Shown: positions 25,301-35,405, counted from the stretch's first letter. The stretch is DNA of 64,000 bases from Pseudomonas bharatica CSV86 (GCF_000319305.2 NZ_AMWJ02000001.1:930001-994000), one strand, 5' to 3'. Notes: generated by a model from the sequence alone, not told the origin. Translations and numbers: made by a program.

Positions 25301-28300
25301 CGAGGAACTGCGCCAACTGACCGCCCATTGCCTGGGCGCCGGAGTGGCCGGGGCCATGCCGTCGGACTTCCCGCTGGCGCGGCTGGAGCAGGCGCAGATC
25401 GACCGCCTGCCGATCGCCATCGCCGAGATCGCCGATGTCTATCCGCTGTCGCCGATGCAGCAGGGCATGCTGTTCCACAGCCTCTATGAAAAGGAGGCGG
25501 GCAACTACATCAACCAGCTGCGCGTCGATGTCCGTGGCCTCGATGTGCCGCGCTTCAAGGCGGCCTGGCAGGCGCTGATCGACCAGCACGAAGTGCTGCG
25601 CGCCAGCTTCATCAGCGATATGCAGCAGCCGTTGCAAGTGATCCGCCGCCAGGTCGTCGCGACCTTTGCCGAACAGGACTGGCGCGGGCGTGACCATTCC
25701 GAGGCGGCGATCAAGGCCTGGGCCGATGGCGACCGCCAGCGCGGCTTCGACCTGGAGCAGGAAGCCCTGCTGCGCCTGACCCTGCTGCGCACCGGCGAAG
25801 ACAGCCATCACCTGGTCTACACCAGCCACCACATCCTGATGGACGGCTGGAGCAACTCGCGCCTGCTCGGCGAGGTGTTGCAGCGTTACCACGGTGAAGT
25901 GCCGGCGCAGAGCGGCGCGCGCTATCGCGACTACATCGAGTGGCTGCAACGCCAGGATGCGGCGCTCAGCCAGCGTTTCTGGAGCGGACAACTGGCGGTG
26001 CTGGACGAGCCGACCCGGTTGGTCCAGGTGCTCAGGTCGACCACCACGGCCCAGGGTTATACCGACCGGCACTACGCGCTGGACCAGGCCGAAACCCGCA
26101 AGCTCAACGAGTTCGCCCGCGAACAGCGGGTTACCCTCAACACCCTGGTCCAGGCGGCGTGGCTGTTGCTGCTGCAACGCTATACCGGGCAGTCCAGCGT
26201 GACCTTCGGCGCCACGGTATCCGGGCGCCCGGCGGAACTGGCGGGGATCGAGGAACAACTCGGCCTGTTCATCAACACCTTGCCGGTGGTCGGCAGCCCG
26301 CGCCCGGAGCAGCGCGTGGCGGACTTCGTGCAGCAGGTGCAGACCCTCAACCTGGCCTTGCGCGAGCACGAGCACACGCCGCTCTATGACATCCAGCGCT
26401 GGGCCGGGCAGGGCGGCGAGGCGCTGTTCGACAATATCCTCGTGTTCGAGAACTATCCGGTGTCCGAGGCGCTGCAACAGGCGGCGCCGGATGACCTGAA
26501 GTTCGGCAGCGTGATCAACCTGGAGCAGACCCACTATCCGCTGACCCTGATCGTCTCGGCCGGCGATGCGCTGGGTGTGCGCTTCAACTTCGATCGCCAG
26601 CGTTTCAGTGATGACGTCATGGCGCGGCTGGTGGAGCATTTCGACCATCTGCTGCGTGCGCTGGTAGTGGATTCGCAGGCGGCGTTGGGTGAACTGGCTC
26701 TGCCTTCGGTGGTGGGCCAGGAAGTGGCGATCTTCCCGAGCGAGCAGTGCATTCACCAGCGCATCGAGGCCCAGGCGGCGCGGGTGCCGGAAGCGGTGGC
26801 CGTGAGTTTTGGTGCTCAAGCGCTGACTTATGCACAGCTGAACGGTCGGGCGAACCAGTTGGCGCACAAGCTGCGCGAGCAGGGCGTTGGGCCGGATGTG
26901 CTGGTCGGTCTTTCAGTCGAGCGCAGCCTGGAAATGCTGGTCGGTATCCTCGGCATTCTCAAGGCTGGTGGCGCCTATGTACCGCTGGACCCGGATTATC
27001 CACGGGACCGTCTCGACTACATGAAGGCAGACAGTGGCATCAAGCTGCTGCTGACCCAGGCGGATCTGCTGGGTTCGTTCGAGGGCTACAGCGACCAGAA
27101 TCCGGTCAACCTGACCTCGCCGGACAACCTGGCTTATGTGATCTACACCTCCGGTTCGACCGGCAAGCCGAAGGGGGCGTTGCTGCCGCACCAGAATGTC
27201 CTGCGCCTGTTCGAGGCCACGGATGAGTGGTTCGGCTTTGACGAGAAAGACGTGTGGACCCTGTTCCATTCCTACGCCTTCGACTTCTCCGTGTGGGAGA
27301 TCTTCGGTGCGCTGATGCATGGCGGGCGTCTGGTAGTCGTGCCGCGTGAGGTGACCCGTTCGCCGGAAGACTTCAACCAACTGCTGGTGGATGAAAAGGT
27401 CACGGTGCTGAACCAGACTCCATCGGCGTTCAAGCAACTGGTCCGCGTTTCAACCGAGCCGCTGAGCTTGCGCTATGTGGTATTCGGCGGCGAAGCACTG
27501 GACGTGGCCAGCCTGCAACCGTGGTTCGACCGCTTCGGTGACCAGCAGCCACGCCTGATCAACATGTACGGCATCACCGAAACCACGGTGCACGTGACCT
27601 ACCGTCCAATCACCAGGGCGGACCTGGTACAGGCCGAAGTCAGTCCGATCGGTGAAGCGATCCCGGACCTGTCGATGTACGTGCTGGACACCGACTTCAA
27701 CCCGGTGGCAACCGGCGTCTGCGGCGAATTGCATGTCGGCCATGCCGGCCTCGCTCGCGGCTACCACAACCGTGCCGCCCTGACCGCCGAACGCTTCGTG
27801 CCCAATCCGTTCGCGAAAGACGGCAGCCGCCTGTACCGCACCGGCGACCTTGCCCGCTTCCGCGAGGAGGGCGTGATCGAGTACGCCGGCCGTATCGACC
27901 ATCAGGTGAAGATCCGCGGTTTCCGTATCGAACTGGGCGAGATTGAGGCGCGGCTGCAAGAGCATGAAGGCGTGCGCGAGGTGGTGGTGCTGGCGGTGGA
28001 TGGCCCGGCGGGCCAGCAACTGGCGGCCTATCTGATCCCCGCCAACCCGGACCAGGCCGAGCTGCGCGAGACCCTGAAAACCCACCTGAAAGCCAACCTG
28101 CCGGACTACATGGTCCCGACCCATCTGGTCCTGCTGGAGAGCTTCCCGCTGACCGCCAACGGCAAGCTGGACCGCAAGGCCCTGCCCAAGCCGGATGCGG
28201 CCAACCTGCAAGGTGCGTATGTGGCCCCGGTCAGCGAGCTGGAGCAGCAGTTGGCAACTATCTGGGCGGATGTCCTGCAAGTGGAGCGGGTCGGTCTGGC

Positions 28301-28544
28301 CGACAACTTCTTCGAGATGGGCGGGCACTCGTTGCTGGCGGTGCAGATGCTGGTGCGCATCCGCGAGCAGTTGCGCTGCGATATCGCCCTGCGCGAGCTG
28401 TTCGAGAAGAGCACCCTGCAGGACCTGTGCGCCGTGGTCGCGGCGAAACAGGGGCAGGTCGATCATGCCCAGGACGAACTGACTAAATCGCTGGAGGCCC
28501 TCAAACGTCTTAGTGCAGAGGAAATCGACAACCTGCTCGCCTGA
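16372..28544 (+). CDS. Pyoverdine-type NRPS, three modules (C-A-T-E, C-A-T-E, C-A-T), one frameshift
   Basis: The frame breaks once, at 20194-20196, where GGG should read GGGG (R-G-V-S-D). Restoring it gives 12174 bp and about 4057 residues. Module 5: C 16510-17790 (HHVVSDGWS), A 17870-19300 (DLTKVGHVGK, the Asp code), T 19340-19550, E 19610-20920. Module 6: DCL C 20990-22260, A 22320-23770 (DFWNVGMVHK, Thr), T 23800-23990 (GGDSIIS), E 24050-25360. Module 7: DCL C 25430-26690, A 26750-28180 (Thr again), T 28215-28420 (MGGHSLL). Predicted contribution: D-Asp, D-(allo)Thr, L-Thr. The start lies one base after the previous stop, so expression is probably coupled. The Thr modules here and in the preceding gene are almost the same DNA. 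Confidence 0.85.
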
Positions 28545-28558
28545 CTGGAGATCCCAAC

Positions 28559-31500
28559 GTGCAAGAGCTGCTTGACTCCGTGAAATCCCTGTCTGCCCGT
28601 GAACGCAAGGCGCTGGCCGCCTTGCTCAAGCGCCAGGGGGTGAATCTGTACGGCGTCACGCCGATCTTCAGGCGCGAACCCGAGGCCTGCGCGCTGCTGT
28701 CCTACGCCCAGCAGCGCCAGTGGTTCCTCTGGCAACTGGAGCCTGGCAGCAGTGCCTACAACATTCCGGTGGCCCTGCGCCTGACCGGGATGCTCGATGT
28801 CGCTGCCCTGGAGGCCGCGTTCGAGGGCCTGGTCGCCCGCCACGAAACCCTGCGCACCACCTTCCGCCAGGACGGCGAGCAGGCGGTGCAGGTGGTGCAT
28901 GAGCTGGTGCCGTTCCATCTGCCGGTGGACGATGTCGACGCGGCGGATCTGCACGCCCGGGTCGCCGCGGAACTGAGCGCGCCGTTCGACCTGCAGGCAG
29001 GGCCGCTGTTGCGCGTCCGCCTGCTGCGGGTGGGCGCCGAGGAGCATGTGCTGACCGTGGTCCAGCACCATATCGTTTCCGATGGCTGGTCGATGCCGAT
29101 CATGATCGACGAGCTGGTGCGCCTCTACGACGGCCACCGTCGTGGACAATCGGTGCACCTGCCGGCCCTGCCGATCCAGTACGCCGACTATGCCATCTGG
29201 CAGCGCAACTGGATGGAGGCCGGCGAGCAGGAACGCCAACTGGCCTACTGGACTGCGCAACTGGGTGGTGAGCAGCCGGTGCTGGAACTGCCCACCGACC
29301 GGCCGCGGCCCTTGGTGCAGAGCCACGCCGGCGCACGCCTGGATATCGACCTGCCGCCAGCACTGGCGCAAAAGCTCAAGGCGCTGGCGCGGCAGCAGGG
29401 CGTGACCCTGTTCATGCTCCTGCTGGCGTCGTTCCAGACCTTGCTGCATCGCTATTCGGGGCAAGCCGATATCCGCGTCGGCGTGCCCACCGCCAACCGC
29501 AATCGGGCCGAGACCGAGGGGCTGATCGGCTTCTTCGTCAATACCCAGGTGCTCAAGGCCGAATTCGCGGCGGACACCACCTTCGGGCAGTTGCTGCAAC
29601 AGATCAAGCACACCGCCGTGCAGGCCCAGGCCCATCAGGACCTGCCGTTCGAGCAACTGGTGCAGGCCCTGCAACCGGAGCGCGACCTGGGGCGCAGCCC
29701 GCTGTTCCAGGTGATGTTCAACCACCAGACCCAATCGGCAACGCAGGCCCGGCAATTGCCGGGATTGAGCGTGGAAAAGCTGCAATCGGGCCAGCACACC
29801 GCGCAGTTCGACCTGACCCTGGAAACCCTGGAGCGCGACAGCGGCGTGGGCGCGGCACTGACCTATGCCACGGCGTTGTTCGATTCGGCGAGCGCCGAGC
29901 GTTTTGCCCGGCATTGGCGCAACCTGCTGGAAGGTATCTGCCAGGATGTCGGGCAGCGGGTGGCCGAATTGCCGCTGCTGGACGCGCAGGAGCGCCAGCA
30001 GATTCTCGAGGGCTGGAACCAGAGCCAGCTCGACTACCCACGCGGGCAATGCCTGCCGGCGTTGATCGAAGCGCAGGTACGGGCGACCCCGGAGGCGGTC
30101 GCACTGGTGTCTGCTCACGTGTCGCTGAGCTACGCGCAACTGAATACCCGCTCCAATCAGCTGGCGCACAAGCTGCGTGAACTGGGCGTTGGTCCGGATG
30201 TGCTGGTGGGCGTGGCGCTGGAGCGTGGTCCAGAGATGGTCGTCAGCCTGCTGGCGATCCTCAAGGCCGGTGGCGCCTATGTGCCGCTGGACCCGGATTT
30301 CCCGGCGGATCGGCTGAGCTACATGATGCAGGACAGCGGCTTGAAGCTGCTGCTGAGCCAGTCTTCGCTGGTTGGACAACTGAGCATTCCGGCCGACGTG
30401 CAGACCCTGTGCGTGGACCAGCACGGCAACTGGCTGGACGGCTACGCCACGCATGACTTGCCAGCCAGCGCCGGTCCGGAAAACCTCGCCTACGTGATCT
30501 ACACCTCCGGCTCCACCGGCCTGCCGAAGGGCGTGACCATCCACCATCAGGCCCTGGTCAACTTCCTTTTCAGCATGGCGGACAAGCCGGGGCTGACGGC
30601 GGCTGACCGGGTGCTGTCGCTGACCTCGCTGTCCTTCGATATCGCCGGCCTGGAACTGTACCTGCCGCTGATTCGCGGTGCTGCGGTGGTCTTGCTCAAG
30701 CCGCACCAGAACAAGGATCCACAGGCCCTGTTGCAGGTGATCGCCGAGCAGCAAGCCAGCGTGATCCAGGCCACGCCGTCGAGCTGGCGGATGATGCTCG
30801 ATGCGGCGCCAGCCGGTGCCTTGAGTGGCAAGACCATCCTCTGTGGCGGCGAAGCCCTGAACGCCGAGCTGGCCCAGCGCCTGATCGACCAGGCCGGGCA
30901 TGTATGGAACGTCTACGGTCCGACCGAAACCACCATCTGGTCGGCTCGTCACTACCTGACCCGCGCCGACGATATCTGGCTGGGCAAACCGCTGGCGAAC
31001 ACTACGCTGCATATCGTCAGCGACGACCTCGACGTACTGCCGGTCGGCGCTCGCGGTGAATTGCTGATCGGTGGCGACGGCCTGGCCCGTGGTTACCACC
31101 AGCGTCCGGCACTGACCGCCGAGCGCTTCGTGCCGGATCCGTTCTCCAGCACCGGCGGGCGCCTGTACCGCACCGGCGACGTGGCCTGCTACCGGGCCGA
31201 CGGGGTGATCGAATACGTGGGGCGCCTGGATCATCAGGTGAAGATCCGTGGTTTCCGCATCGAACTGGGCGAGATCGAGGCCCGGCTGCTGGAACACCCG
31301 GCGGTGCGTGAAGCCGTGGTGATCGATATCGATAACCAACTGGCGGCGTACCTGGTCGCGGAGCAGGACACCCCGGAACTGCGCAGCGCCCTCAAGGCGC
31401 ACCTGAAAGCCGGCCTGCCGGACTACATGGTGCCCAGCCACTTCACCTGGCTGGACAGGATGCCCCAGACCCCCAACGGCAAGCTCGACCGCAAGGCGCT

Positions 31501-32656
31501 GCCCAAGCCCGATGCCAGCCTGGCGTTGGGCGAATACCAGCCGCCGCGCAACGAGCGCGAGCGGCAACTGGCACGGATCTGGACGGACGTGCTCAAGGTC
31601 GAGCGGGTAGGGCTCAAGGACAACTTCTTTGCCCTCGGCGGTCATTCGTTGCTGGTGATCACCCTGGTCAGCCGCTTGCGTGAAGCCTTCGACACCAGTC
31701 TCAGCCTGCATGACTTCCTGTTGCTGGAAACCTTCGAGGACCTGGCCGACTTCATCGCCGCAGGCGAGCGCCGGGTGAACAACCCGGTGATCAGCATGAA
31801 CATCAGCGCCAGCGACAAAGCCCCGCTGTTCTGCCTGCCGCCCGGAGGCGGCGGTACCTACGCCTACTATCCATTGGCCGGGCACCTGGGCCCGCAGCGC
31901 AGCGTGCTCGGGGTGGTCAACAAAAGCTATGTGGTGCCGGGCTGGAAGGAAACCTCGTGGGACGCCATGGTCGGCTACTACGTCGAGCAGATCCGCACAG
32001 TGCGCCCGCACGGGCCCTACAACCTGCTGGGCTGGTCCCTGGGCGGGGCGCTGGCCATCGAGGTGGCGCATGCGCTGGAATCGGCAGGCGAGACCGTGGC
32101 GTTCCTCGGGCTGGTGGATACCCATCTGCCCCAGGGCGAGCAGGCCCTGGCCAATGATAACGGCGAGGAACCCGAGGCCGGGCCATGGGACGGCCTGGTG
32201 AAAAGCCTGCTGGCGTTCGCGCCGGGGATCGGCGAGGCGGTGGTGCTGGACCTGATCGAGGAAGGGACTGCCCGGTTCGAGGATCCGAAGCAGGCGGCGG
32301 ACTGGGTAATGGTCGAGGTTGCTGCAATCAGCGGCACGGACATCGAGGCCCTGCGGGCGATTCACCGCGACATCGGCGTACAGGCGGAAATTGCCAGCGG
32401 GTACGAGTTGCTCAGCGCGAACATGGCGCTGGGGCAGGCGTTCGTGCTCAAGCCGCTGAAGGTCAGGCCGCATTGCTGGTGGGCGGGTGGCAGCCGAAGC
32501 GATGAGCAGGTCGCCGCTGCCGAAGCGCTGTTGAAGGCGGGTTGCGGGCTGGAGGAGCTGTGGTCGGAAACACTGGCGGGGGTGAAGCATGATGATGTGG
32601 TGCTGGCGCCAGAGTTGCTCAATAGCATCCAGCTCGAACTGGAAGACATGGAGTAG
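28559..32656 (+). CDS. pvdD: Terminal pyoverdine-type NRPS module with thioesterase (C-A-T-TE)
   Basis: A 1365-residue protein starting at GTG, with TGGAG 8 bases upstream. C 28690-29990 ([12 protein letters not shown] type, fitting an L-Thr donor). A 30040-31510 with FDIAGLE and [11 protein letters not shown], pocket DILQLGVIWK (Gly). T 31540-31740 (LGGHSLL). TE 31800-32650 with GWSLGG (Ser1160) and a C-terminal VKHDDVV carrying the probable catalytic His. As the only TE in the cluster it should release the peptide, linear or cyclised. Its place at the end of the NRPS row, convergent with fpvA, matches pvdD of P. aeruginosa, but its substrate is predicted to be Gly, so the symbol refers to position, not to the residue loaded. 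Confidence 0.87.
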   Translation: MQELLDSVKSLSARERKALAALLKRQGVNLYGVTPIFRREPEACALLSYAQQRQWFLWQLEPGSSAYNIPVALRLTGMLDVAALEAAFEGLVARHETLRTTFRQDGEQAVQVVHELVPFHLPVDDVDAADLHARVAAELSAPFDLQAGPLLRVRLLRVGAEEHVLTVVQHHIVSDGWSMPIMIDELVRLYDGHRRGQSVHLPALPIQYADYAIWQRNWMEAGEQERQLAYWTAQLGGEQPVLELPTDRPRPLVQSHAGARLDIDLPPALAQKLKALARQQGVTLFMLLLASFQTLLHRYSGQADIRVGVPTANRNRAETEGLIGFFVNTQVLKAEFAADTTFGQLLQQIKHTAVQAQAHQDLPFEQLVQALQPERDLGRSPLFQVMFNHQTQSATQARQLPGLSVEKLQSGQHTAQFDLTLETLERDSGVGAALTYATALFDSASAERFARHWRNLLEGICQDVGQRVAELPLLDAQERQQILEGWNQSQLDYPRGQCLPALIEAQVRATPEAVALVSAHVSLSYAQLNTRSNQLAHKLRELGVGPDVLVGVALERGPEMVVSLLAILKAGGAYVPLDPDFPADRLSYMMQDSGLKLLLSQSSLVGQLSIPADVQTLCVDQHGNWLDGYATHDLPASAGPENLAYVIYTSGSTGLPKGVTIHHQALVNFLFSMADKPGLTAADRVLSLTSLSFDIAGLELYLPLIRGAAVVLLKPHQNKDPQALLQVIAEQQASVIQATPSSWRMMLDAAPAGALSGKTILCGGEALNAELAQRLIDQAGHVWNVYGPTETTIWSARHYLTRADDIWLGKPLANTTLHIVSDDLDVLPVGARGELLIGGDGLARGYHQRPALTAERFVPDPFSSTGGRLYRTGDVACYRADGVIEYVGRLDHQVKIRGFRIELGEIEARLLEHPAVREAVVIDIDNQLAAYLVAEQDTPELRSALKAHLKAGLPDYMVPSHFTWLDRMPQTPNGKLDRKALPKPDASLALGEYQPPRNERERQLARIWTDVLKVERVGLKDNFFALGGHSLLVITLVSRLREAFDTSLSLHDFLLLETFEDLADFIAAGERRVNNPVISMNISASDKAPLFCLPPGGGGTYAYYPLAGHLGPQRSVLGVVNKSYVVPGWKETSWDAMVGYYVEQIRTVRPHGPYNLLGWSLGGALAIEVAHALESAGETVAFLGLVDTHLPQGEQALANDNGEEPEAGPWDGLVKSLLAFAPGIGEAVVLDLIEEGTARFEDPKQAADWVMVEVAAISGTDIEALRAIHRDIGVQAEIASGYELLSANMALGQAFVLKPLKVRPHCWWAGGSRSDEQVAAAEALLKAGCGLEELWSETLAGVKHDDVVLAPELLNSIQLELEDME

Positions 32657-32673
32657 GCCGTAAGGACGACGCG

Positions 32674-32753
32674 GCCCCTGTGGGAGCTGGCTTGCCAGCG
32701 ATTGCAATGTTGAATTCACCGCAGCAATCGCTGGCAAGCCAGCTCCCACAGGG
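32674..32753. repeat. REPIN (paired inverted REP elements)
   Basis: Two REP sequences in inverted order, CCTGTGGGAGCTGGCTTGCC and its complement, separated by a short spacer containing GAATTCACC. The same arrangement recurs at 41077-41160. Confidence 0.85.
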
Positions 32754-32771
32754 TCCGCGCAGATGCCAGGA

Positions 32772-32811
32772 AAAAGGCCAGTCGAGTTAACCGAGCTGGC
32801 CTTTTGTTTTT
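32772..32811. terminator. Terminator in duplication copy 1
   Basis: AAAAGGCCAG and CTGGCCTTTT arms around an imperfect centre containing GTTAAC, followed by TGTTTTT. A-rich on one side and T-rich on the other, so it could act in both directions between convergent genes. Confidence 0.6.
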
Positions 32812-32909
32812 AGTATTGTCGAACGATCAGAAGTCTCTGCGCAGGTTCAGCATGAAAATGGTATTCAGCTCGAACTGGAAGATATGGTAGACCTTAAGGA
32901 CCACGCGAA

Positions 32910-32943
32910 CCCTGTGGGAGCTGGCAAGCCAGCTCCCACAGGG
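32910..32943. repeat. Collapsed REP palindrome
   Basis: A perfect palindrome, CCCTGTGGGAGCTGGC facing its complement with almost no spacer. It sits where copy 1 of the duplicated unit carries a full REPIN and looks like a REPIN that lost its middle. Confidence 0.75.
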
Positions 32944-32961
32944 TTCGCGCAGATGCCAGGA

Positions 32962-33000
32962 AAAAGGCCAGCCGGGTTAACCCGGCTGGCCTTTTGTTTT
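32962..33000. terminator. Bidirectional terminator after fpvA and the NRPS genes
   Basis: A perfect inverted repeat, AAAAGGCCAGCCGGGTT meeting AACCCGGCTGGCCTTTT, then GTTTT. The stem of about 17 bp with A/T tails on both sides lies 15 bases past the fpvA stop on the minus strand. Confidence 0.75.
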
Positions 33001-33015
33001 AGCGCTGTCGAACGA

Positions 33016-35253
33016 TCAGAAGTCGCCGCGCAGGCTCAGCATGAAGGTGCGTGGGTCACCCCAGACGTTGCCGCGGTTGAGGCCCGAGGCGGTGGACCAG
33101 TACTTGCGGTCGAAGAGGTTTTCCCCGGTCAGGTTGACCTTCCAGTGCTCGTCGATCTTCCAGCCGATACGGGCATCCCAGATGGCGCGGCCTGGGGAGC
33201 CGTAGTCATAGCCACCGGCGAGCTTGTTCTCGTAGCGCGATTGCGCGGAGACGCCGGCGCCCACGGTCAGGCGGTTCCATTCGCCGTCCTGCGGGGTGTA
33301 GCTGGTGCTGATGCGTGCCAGGTGCTTCGGCGTGTCGGTGGTCAGCGCGTTGCTTTGCGGGCTGACGATGCGGTTGTAGGTATAACCGGCGAGGACTTCT
33401 AGGCCCGGCAGCACCTCGCCGCTGGCTTCCAGATCGATGCCCTTGCTGCGCTGGACCAGGCCGTTGATCTGGCAGGTCATGCTCGGGTTGCTCGGGCACA
33501 GGTGGGTTTCGTCAGGATCGTTGATGGCGAGGTCTTCCTGCTTGATGTAGAAGACCGCCGCCGACAGGTTCAGGCGCTTGTCGAACAACTCGCCCTTGAT
33601 CCCGGTTTCATAGTTGGTGCCGATGGCCGGGTCGAGCGGCGAGCCGTCCCAGGTCCGGTCGTTCTGCGGCTTGAAGATGTCGGCGTAGCTGGCGTACCAC
33701 GACCAGTGTTCGCTGAAGTCGTAGATCAGCCCGGCGAATGGGGTGACCTCGCGGTTCTGCTGGGTCAGGTAGTCGTTGCCGGCACCGAGTTTCTGGTCGT
33801 AGTCGTACTTGTACCAACTGACCCGGGTACCCAGGACCAGGCTCAGCGGCTCGGTCAGGTGCAGGCGGGTGTTGGCATAGATGCCGGAGCGTTCGTCGAC
33901 ATACTCGGATACCAGCGACCAGGCCGGACGCTGCGGCTTGGCGAAGGCGTGGTGATCGACGTCGAAGATATTGATCGGGATCGGCGTTGCACGCCGATAG
34001 GGCGCGCGGCGCTCGGTCACGTCCTGGCGCGACCAGTTCGCGCCCAGGGTAACCTGGTGGGACTGGCCGAAGGCCTCGAAATGACCGTCCATGAAGCTAT
34101 CGATACCCACGCTTTCGACGTTGGTATGGCGGAACTCGACGTTCTGGAACACCGAACCGCGTTGGGTGACCGGGTTGATCGCACCGTTACCGTAGGCGGC
34201 GACCATGTCCAGGTCGGCCTTGGACCAGGTGAACGAGGTCTTGTTGCTCCAGTTGTCGTTGAAGCGGTGGTTCAGCTCCAGGAACGCCTCGGTCATGTTG
34301 GTGTTCAGGTGGTTCCAGTCCTGCACCAGGGCGGTGGAGCGGGAGATATCCAGGGACTGGCCATTGGAGTAGCGCGGCAGCGCCCAGATCGAATAGCCGT
34401 CGATGCGTTTTTCCTGGCGGCGCAGGCTCATGGTCAGGGTGGTGTCATCGGCCAGGTCAGCTTCGAGGACGCCGTACAGCAGCGGCGTTTTGGCGCTGTA
34501 TTCGTCCAGCCAGGACCCCTTGTCCTCATAGGCGGTGACGAAGCGCCCGCGCAGGGTGCCTTGGTCATTCAGGCGGCCGCTGCCATCCAGGTCGACGCGG
34601 TAGTTGTCATAGGAGCCGGCGCGGGTAGTGATGGAGAACTGCGGCTCCGAGGTGGCGCGCTTGCGTACCAGGTTCACCGCTCCGCCCGGGTTGCCGGCGC
34701 CGACCAGCAGGCCGGAGGCGCCACGCAGGACTTCGACGCGGTCGTAGATGGCCATGTCCGGAGCCATCCAGCCGCTCATGTTGTAGGCCTGGCCGGGGAT
34801 GCCGTCGATCATGTAGCTGTCTTCGCTCAGCACGAAGCCGCGCGACTGGTAGACGTGGGAGCCGAAGTTGCGCTGGCTGAAGGACAGGCCCGGGGTCTTG
34901 GACAGCACCTGGTCAAGGCTGGTGAGGTTCTTGTCGTCCATCAATTGCCGCGTCATCACCGTCACCGACTGCGGGGTTTCACGCAACGACTGCGCCGCCT
35001 TGCCGATGGTCACCGCCCCGGTGGTATAGGAACCGGTGTTCTCGGTGGTAGTGCCCAGCACCTGCGAGTTGATGTTGGTCGGTGCCAGGTTCAGCGTCGC
35101 CGGGGCGCCGTTGGCGGCCTGGGCCTCGGTCTCGGCCTCCGCTTCCTGGGCATAGGCCTGGGCAGCGAAGGGCAGGGTCAAGGCCAGGCCGAAGGCGGCC
35201 TGGCGCAGCAGCAAGGCCTTGCTCAAGGGCGTAAGGCGGGACGGTGTGTGCAT
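33016..35253 (-). CDS. fpvA: TonB-dependent ferric-pyoverdine-type receptor without signalling domain
   Basis: A 745-residue outer-membrane receptor. The signal peptide ends near residue 36 (AQAYA). The plug begins near residue 85 (RETPQSVTVMTRQLMDD) and contains the conserved AIYDRVEVLRGASGLL and NPGGAVNLVRK. A 22-strand-type barrel follows, ending in the classical terminal Phe (SLRGDF). Unlike FpvA of P. aeruginosa it has no N-terminal STN domain, so it should transport but not signal. A PvdS-type box lies 128 bases upstream and its neighbours are the NRPS genes and pvdE, which makes uptake of the cognate pyoverdine the likely role. It is a close paralogue of the receptor at 35519-37954. 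No clear Shine-Dalgarno site precedes the ATG. Confidence 0.85.
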   Translation of the reverse strand: MHTPSRLTPLSKALLLRQAAFGLALTLPFAAQAYAQEAEAETEAQAANGAPATLNLAPTNINSQVLGTTTENTGSYTTGAVTIGKAAQSLRETPQSVTVMTRQLMDDKNLTSLDQVLSKTPGLSFSQRNFGSHVYQSRGFVLSEDSYMIDGIPGQAYNMSGWMAPDMAIYDRVEVLRGASGLLVGAGNPGGAVNLVRKRATSEPQFSITTRAGSYDNYRVDLDGSGRLNDQGTLRGRFVTAYEDKGSWLDEYSAKTPLLYGVLEADLADDTTLTMSLRRQEKRIDGYSIWALPRYSNGQSLDISRSTALVQDWNHLNTNMTEAFLELNHRFNDNWSNKTSFTWSKADLDMVAAYGNGAINPVTQRGSVFQNVEFRHTNVESVGIDSFMDGHFEAFGQSHQVTLGANWSRQDVTERRAPYRRATPIPINIFDVDHHAFAKPQRPAWSLVSEYVDERSGIYANTRLHLTEPLSLVLGTRVSWYKYDYDQKLGAGNDYLTQQNREVTPFAGLIYDFSEHWSWYASYADIFKPQNDRTWDGSPLDPAIGTNYETGIKGELFDKRLNLSAAVFYIKQEDLAINDPDETHLCPSNPSMTCQINGLVQRSKGIDLEASGEVLPGLEVLAGYTYNRIVSPQSNALTTDTPKHLARISTSYTPQDGEWNRLTVGAGVSAQSRYENKLAGGYDYGSPGRAIWDARIGWKIDEHWKVNLTGENLFDRKYWSTASGLNRGNVWGDPRTFMLSLRGDF

Positions 35254-35381
35254 GTGCAGAAGACTCGTTCTAAGGGTTGTGTCGTGAGTGTTGGCGTCGC
35301 TGAGTCAACGGCTCGCTTCTGCGCCGGCGTCGTGGCAAGGCCGGGTCTTTCCTGGCGGAGCGCGTTTTGTCGTTATAGAGA

Positions 35382-35405
35382 ACGAGTTGCAGGTGCGAGG
35401 ATTTA
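35382..35405 (-). promoter_or_regulatory. PvdS-type promoter of fpvA
   Basis: On the minus strand: TTAAATCC, exactly 16 bases between TAAAT and CGT, then CGTTCTC. This matches the iron-starvation sigma pattern TAAAT-N16-CGT. It lies in the 265-bp gap between the two receptor genes, 128 bases before the fpvA start. Confidence 0.75.

Larger units (their letters stand above)
32629..33050. repeat. Tandem duplication of the NRPS/fpvA gene junction
   Basis: Two diverged copies of one unit lie head to tail: about 32629-32862 and 32866-33050. Each begins with the last codons of the NRPS gene (CAGCTCGAACTGGAAGA), then REP DNA, then GATGCCAGGAAAAAGGCCAG with a terminator, then the antisense end of the receptor gene (CGAACGATCAGAAGTC). 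The NRPS stop at 32656 is in copy 1, and the fpvA stop at 33016 is in copy 2. The inner fpvA end (about 32825-32862, would encode FMLNLRRDF) and the inner NRPS end (32866-32892) are orphan remnants differing in sequence from the functional ends. Confidence 0.8.

Noticed and set aside
20340..26867. Minus-strand open frame of 2175 codons opposite the NRPS gene, and similar ones at 2183-5419, 9707-13099, 16852-20133 and 28463-32749
   Set aside because: Shadow frames of high-GC NRPS DNA: no start context, composition like reverse-read NRPS, no recognisable domains.
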